From the NCBI GenBank assembly GCA_022496205.1, contig WTXD01000001.1, positions 1,550,001 to 1,614,000 on the forward strand: a DNA stretch of 64,000 bases, given 5' to 3'. Below, piece after piece: positions 59,181 through 64,000 of the stretch (position 1 is its first letter; every line of letters starts with the position of its first letter). The stretch comes from Gloeopeniophorella convolvens. Taxonomy: Eukaryota; Basidiomycota; Agaricomycetes; Russulales. Both the position numbers and the translations under genes were made by a program. The notes below the pieces were generated by a model that did no database searches, was not told where the DNA came from, and was given only the letters and a program-made list of their open reading frames with translations.

Positions 59181-59892
59181 ATGCGTTCCACCGTCCTCTT
59201 CGCCGCGCTTGCCGCGCTTGCTTCCTTCGTCGCTGCCGTCCCTTCGGAGCGCGGGTACGCAGCCCGCGCCGCCGTCGCGCGCCCCTCGCCGCGGCCATCG
59301 AAGACGCCCCCGAAGCCCTCTCCGCGCCCGCAGCCGTCCAAGCGCGCTTACGCGCGCCCGTCGCACACGCCCTCTCCGCGCCCGCAGCCGCCTGTGCCGC
59401 GGCCCACGCCATCCAAGTCACGCCGTGCATACAACGCACGGCCGTCCCCGTCTCCGCGCCCTCCGCATCCGTCGCCCTCCCCGCGTTCGAAGGGGCACGG
59501 CAAGCGCGGCGAAGAGGAGCAGCAGGTCATGCGCGGCACCAAGACAAATGTTAAGGCTCAAGACGCGGAGGTTTGGGATGAGGAGCGCTGCCCGGTGCCG
59601 CTGTGGGCGTGCCCTGTCCGCGGTGCGCTCGACGCTGACGCATTCGAGTGTGTCGACCTGTGGGCGGACCTTGGCAGCTGCGGCGGATGTGCTACCGACG
59701 ACATAGTGTACGTTTTCGCATATCCCCTCTGTTATTTCCCTGCTGACTAATCTACACCGCAGTCATGACTGTACTGCGATCCCTCACACGCGTAGCGTGG
59801 GCTGCTCTGCTGGCCGTTGTGTGGCTCATTCGTGCGCGGAAGGTTACGTCGTTGCCCCATGGCGTGACGCGTGCGTCCGCGTGCGTGCGTGA
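59181..59892 (+). CDS. Secreted CPL1-like cysteine-rich protein
   Basis: The ATG at 59181 opens a clear signal peptide, MRSTVLFAALAALASFVAAV. A long Arg/Pro/Ser-rich linker follows (repeats such as PSPRPQP), then GKRGEEE, a possible Kex2-type KR site. The folded part holds ERCPVPLWACPV, AFECVDLWADLGSCGGCATD, and after an intron (GTACGT to CACCGCAG) HDCTAIPHTRSVGCSAGRCV, AHSCAEGYVV and the last Cys before TGA at 59890-59892. The CGGC and GCSAGRCV-x-SC spacing matches the CPL1-like domain, named for Cryptococcus Cpl1, a secreted virulence-associated protein. In this genome it is more likely a wall or matrix protein; the role is unknown. Confidence 0.8.
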
Positions 59893-61089
59893 CCGCGTCA
59901 ATGCGTCTCCGCGTAGCGCACGCCATTTGCACGCCTCTGCTGCGATGGTGGTTATCTAAAATGAAATCTGTGAGCGGTTTTTGTGCACCGCGCTAGATGC
60001 GGCAGTTGATCCGACATGGATATTTGCTTACGCGTCGTTTGCCTTGATTTGCAGAAGTACATATTTCGTTACGTTTTTGCTTTCGTGACTGTTCATAGAT
60101 GGTGATTCGGACAAGTCAGTCAAATACTCAGATGGAAGAGAGTAGATGCGTGTTAGATTCCTTGCGAACTTTTACCCTCTATCTTACGATAAAATGTTTA
60201 AATCAAAGCTGGTTGATTCTTTTATGCGTTGGTGCGTCACGGATGAGAACGGATGGGATTGATGATTGGAAGTGGCGCGAACAAGTTGAACAATTGCAGG
60301 ATGCCATGATAGTGCCGACATCTGGTTAGATGGATGTATATAGATGAACCGATTGATCGGACTCGTAGCAAGCAAGGTAAACGCTCGCTGAGTCAACGGT
60401 TTCTGCCGGGGCCCTCAGCCCTGCTGCGTTTATGGCATGCAGGGCGGCGACTGAATCGACTCGTCGCCCACTGCTTCATGGAGCATTTACAGAGAGGTGG
60501 CGATGTTCTAGGAGGGGCTCGACGGTGAGCTCGGTGATCGTCGGACTGCTGGCCGGGCCACATATTTGCGGATGGAAGGGCGGAGACCGGCAACAGAGCA
60601 GGGTAATGCTTGTTTGAGCAGTTAGCTCCGTGCAGAGCGCATTTGGCGCGCTGTCGACAAGCCGGGGCGCTGATGTCTTGATGCCGACGGAGACTTCTAT
60701 CGGGACGTGACAGGGTATTCAGCGCGAATTTACGATGGGCTGAGCGACAGAGAGCATGAATCGTACGATATTAAAGGAGATGCGAGAATGCAGCGTTGTT
60801 TGATGGTCAGGAGGCCTGGACGGGGCTGAGAAGACCTGGAGAGGACCACAGAAAGGGTGCGGGAAACTCCGCAGGAAGAGAGATGGAGGTGAGGTCAGCG
60901 GGATTACGTGCCCGGGAGTGGTCTGATTCCTTGCGTTACGCGCCCACATTCATCTCATCCTTTATTTCAAGGACCAGAACCTATTCGCCGACATGTTCCT
61001 CTTGCACCCCCGCCAACATCTCCGAGCACATCCTCGTCCTTCCCACTCCCTTCTTGAGTGAGCAGAATCCCCCCCCCCCCCCCCGGGCG
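59893..61089. other. Intergenic, no gene recognised
   Basis: 1.2 kb with no supported gene. 60.0-60.4 kb is AT-rich. A long C run lies at about 61069-61084. Part of the far right may belong to the unresolved 5' end of the next gene. Confidence 0.4.
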
Positions 61090-62901
61090 CCATCACAGGT
61101 CCAAACCCGTCCGTTCCTTCCCTTGTCTGCCTCCCGGATCGGTGTCTGCAACCCACCCTTCCGAACGCTCCCGCAAATCCCGCTTGACCACCTCGGTTTC
61201 GTGGTGCCCGGGTATCATTCCAACTATCTGTCTATTTGGTTCCAGAGCGCGGCGCCATCCGCTTCTTTGTAAAGCTGGCGTGCCCACTCTCTTCCCTCTC
61301 CGTATCCTGCATCGTGGCGCTCAGCGTTAAACGACTCTTACGAAACCGCTACGCCGTCTCCCAACACTCCGAAACTCTGGCTACTCTCCAACACACCAGG
61401 GATGGTGCGGAGGAGCAAGGGATCACCAGCAACAAAGACATCACGATCTCTGATGACTGGCGCTTGAATGTCAATATTCGCATGGGCGTAGCATTCCGCT
61501 CTGCGAAGGGTTCCGACGCAGTGCGTACAGCCATGCACACGATGGTGATCATAGTTCTCGCAACATTCGCAGGAATCGTCGGTTTCGTTACGGTACGTCC
61601 CATTTAACCTTAGAATAGTACCTCATCTGATTCGCAAGAAGAGTATCGCAGCACTGGCCGTGACGTGGCTTGTACCTGCTGCGGGCGCAGGACTTCCTGA
61701 GATGACGGACGACCCGCATCGCCGCATGCGCCCCATACAACCACGCGAGCTTCGTCGGTCCGTGAAAGCACCGAAGAAGGCGGATTCCCTTCCACGTCCT
61801 GAACCCATTCGTCAGGTCTCCTTCAACGAACCATCGCCGAAGCTACCATCGTCAGCGCCTGCAACAGTTCCCTCGTCCCCTCGTAATCGCATCGCGGGGC
61901 TACCACTTTGCAAGAGCCGTACACCACAGCGTGGGAACGTATCTCTTCCTCCCGTGGCTTTACCCATGCTCAATGATGGCTCACCTTTGTCGTCCGCTGA
62001 AACTTTGACTGAAGCCCCGGCTGATGCCAAGCGAGCGGCCTTCTCTGCGCGTCTCACGCGCGCTCTATCGCATCACCGGGAGCGTCATCTGTCCCGGGCA
62101 TCGACGTTCACGTCGGCGACGGCGTCATCGTATGCGACGGAGGTCTCGGAGTTCGGGGAGCAAGCCATGGGTAGTGGGAAAGCCGAGTCACGACCATTGT
62201 TGGAGCGTGCCTTGACCGTCGGATCTGGCGAGAAGCAGTCTCTTGTCGCCGAAAGAGGCAGGTTTGGATTCCTGAAGAAGTCCAAGACAGTCGATGGTCA
62301 CTCCCGTTGTAAGTCGCTTGTCACATCGGGCCGTACGTTCTTTGTCTGACCTCGTCGGTTTCACCAAGTCTCCTCAGGTTCCGACCGGCGCATGAGCCGG
62401 AGCAGACCACCGCCCTTGCCTCTCCCTTCGCCGGTTCCTTTCAGTCCCTTGATTCGGTCGTCAGTTGACTCGCATCCTCGCCTGACCGCGTCACCGGAGC
62501 CTGCTACATCGACTCCGACTCCGGACCCCACATCCCCACCATCCACTTCATCTCGACCGGCATCTTCCTCGTCAAAATCGGACCACCGCCGTACGGCGTC
62601 AACGTCATCGGCACCTTCAAAGCGACGCATCGCAGGAAAGGTATGCATGCGTAGGGATAAAGACAAGGACAAGCCTGTAGAGCCGAAGCCTGCACGCACA
62701 CAACCTTACGGTCCTCCATACAACTGGATCCCTCCCACACCTGGGGCGTGGGGCGTTGCCGAGGATGTTGTCGATTCGGAAGCTAAGGAGCGACGGCGCA
62801 AACGCGCGAGTGCCCCCTCAGGCGACGGATCTTCACAATATGCCATGGCCCGCCAGCGCGATCAGTTAGGCAGTACTCCCGTGCCGCAGACCGCCAGATA
62901 G
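61090..62901 (+). CDS. Membrane protein with disordered Ser/Pro tail, unknown, 5' end unresolved
   Basis: Readable exons: GFVVPGYHSNYLSIWFQ leads through an intron (GTAAAGC to GCGCTCAG) to VKRLLRNRYAVSQHSETLAT, DDWRLNVNIRMGVAFRSAKG and a hydrophobic helix HTMVIIVLATFAGIVGFVT. An intron leads to KSIAALAVTWLVPAAGAG, then a Pro/Ser/Arg-rich tail (REPRPEPIRQVSF-type wording and SHHRERHLSRASTFTSATAS). A 69-nt intron near 62310-62378 joins HSRC to SDRRMSRSRPPPLPLPSPVP and a region ending PYNWIPPTPGAWGVAED, with a stop at 62899-62901. No convincing start codon was found; the C run just upstream makes the frame there unreliable. Nothing points to a function. Confidence 0.5.
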
Positions 62902-63448
62902 CTACTGCACCGGTCGCGTGGTGTGTTACATCGAGTACGGCCCCCCTGCATGTGTATCACCACCTCTCCCCACCGTTTGTTCATCGATCATTGTCGCTCC
63001 TTCGCTCGTTTATATACCTTATTTATTTGCATCTCATCGCGCGTAGTTTACATTACATCCCCCGTCTCATACGTAGAGTCCTGCTCTCCCTGTTGTACTC
63101 GCTGTCGTTTCCGGAGTCTGTGCATACCTGTCGTCATCAGATTATGAGTATTGCTTTCACGACCACCCTCCGACCGAACGCGTAATCTAACGGCAGGAAC
63201 ATATACACGCTTCCATGTTGGCGCGTAAGCGCAGTTGGTAAACTGACGTCTATAGTTGGGGTTTCACAAAACGGCCACCGGCTCAGCCAAGGACCCTGTA
63301 AGAATCCCTCCACCATCCATCCAGCTGACAAACTGATACTATCAAACCAAGCCTACTCGTCATGGGCATAAGATGTCAGCAGCCCGCCGCGCTGACAGAG
63401 TAACCCTGACACTGTCAGGGCCGCGCCTGTGCGGCTCTGATGACAAGT
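62902..63448. other. Convergent intergenic region
   Basis: 547 bp between the unknown membrane gene and the 3' end of the helicase gene. No gene is supported. AT content is raised at about 63.0-63.1 kb, as in 3' untranslated regions. Confidence 0.45.
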
Positions 63449-64000
63449 CTAAGTGACGCCTCCACCGGCCGAGGCCATTCCGTCCGTCGTGAGCAGCGCT
63501 AGCATCGCGCCAATCACCGGGCTCTCTGCGACATCGAGTGCGCGGCCGTTGTCCAAGGCGCGCAGGAGGGCCGTATCCAGCAGTCGTCTGCGAGAATATT
63601 GATAACATAAGTGGATGGGCGTGGTGGAGTGGGTTAGGGCACGCACCTCAGCTGTTGCACGAGGATTGCGATACGCGGCCACGCGCGTAGGCGCAGGATG
63701 CCCTCGCGCCCGCCTACGGTCAGTCCCCCGCGAACGTGGTCGACCGCGATATGCCCGCCGAAGAGGAGCAGCGCGTACAGCGGGACCTGCGTATACGCGT
63801 CATCAGCACCAGACAAACCCGGAAGGAGGACGCGTGTACCTCGGTGACGTCGCGCAGGAACACCTTGGCCGTCTCGACGCGCGCAAAGCTGACCACGACA
63901 CCCGAGCGCCAGCGCGCCTCGGCGAACAGCGCGCTCGCGGGGTGTATCCACACGCGCGCGCCGCGCATGTCTGTCGCGCGCCACTCGCGCGCGGCCGCGT
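63449..64000 (-). CDS. DEAH/RHA-family helicase, C-terminal end only
   Basis: Only the 3' end lies in the window. It reads RATDMRGARVWIHPASALFA, RWRSGVVVSFARVETAKVFL, RDVTE. A GTACACG...ACGCAG intron leads to VPLYALLLFGGHIAVDHVRG, then LRAWPRIAILVQQL, a second intron, RRLLDTALLRALDNGRALD, and a stop at 63449-63451. The VWIHPAS...W..F..V......FLRD.T.V..YALLLFGG pattern followed by a helical tail is the OB-fold end of DHX29/DHX36/DHX57-type helicases. These unwind RNA in translation or decay; which subtype it is cannot be told from this fragment. Confidence 0.75.

Noticed and set aside
23926..61084. Poly-C tracts at about 23926, 58125 and 61069
   Set aside because: Simple homopolymers common in GC-rich fungal DNA; noted only because they can cause base-calling errors.
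1..64000. CRISPR array, prophage or bacterial defence island
   Set aside because: No regular spacer repeats and no prokaryotic gene organisation; genes are intron-bearing and eukaryotic.

Overview
The window comes from a filamentous basidiomycete nuclear genome, most likely an Agaricomycete. The coding blocks are GC-rich and genes carry many short GT-AG introns of about 50-65 nt. Several families are basidiomycete-typical: a DUF6593 protein, a CPL1-like secreted protein, an expanded multi-pass membrane family and a DUF2235 hydrolase. The rest are conserved eukaryotic housekeeping genes. I recognised no tRNA, rRNA, CRISPR array, intact transposon or mitochondrial sequence. All gene models are hand-spliced from the sequence: edges given as exact are start or stop codons I located, and uncertain ones are flagged.

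Layout. 1-6 kb is gene-poor and holds two related multi-pass membrane genes, one of them cut off by AT-rich DNA. 6-26 kb is a dense GC-rich block: WBP11-like splicing factor (-), RNF10/MAG2-like RING protein (+), SHO1 osmosensor (-), an unknown protein (+), SIN3 corepressor (+), a single-pass membrane protein with PPxY and repeated PSAP motifs (+), and the ribosomal-protein import factor SYO1 (+). 25.6-31.1 kb is a direct duplication: each copy carries the 3' end of SYO1 plus a 3-hydroxyisobutyrate-dehydrogenase-like gene, and the second copy looks decayed. 31-36.8 kb has an Ark1/Prk1/AAK1-type kinase (+) and a Ctr-like copper-transporter candidate (-). 36.8-39.2 kb is empty. 39-57.5 kb holds a TPR-like membrane protein (+), exonuclease V (-), a DUF6593 protein (+), an FHIT/HNT2 HIT hydrolase (+), an unknown membrane protein (-), a DUF2235 hydrolase (+), a DUF202-like protein (-), OXA1 (+) and an F-box protein (-). 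57.5-64 kb has a long inverted repeat, a CPL1-like secreted protein (+), an unknown membrane protein (+) and the C-terminal end of a DEAH/RHA helicase (-).

The genes do not form a pathway or cluster. Several are divergent pairs sharing short promoters (WBP11/RNF10, EXO5/DUF6593, the unknown membrane gene/DUF2235, DUF202/OXA1). The best-supported unusual points are: apparent -1 frame breaks in SIN3; the partial tandem duplication with decay of one copy; the PPxY plus four PSAP motifs in one membrane protein; and the roughly 110-bp-arm inverted repeat near 58.2 kb. I did not find a convincing new multi-gene system.
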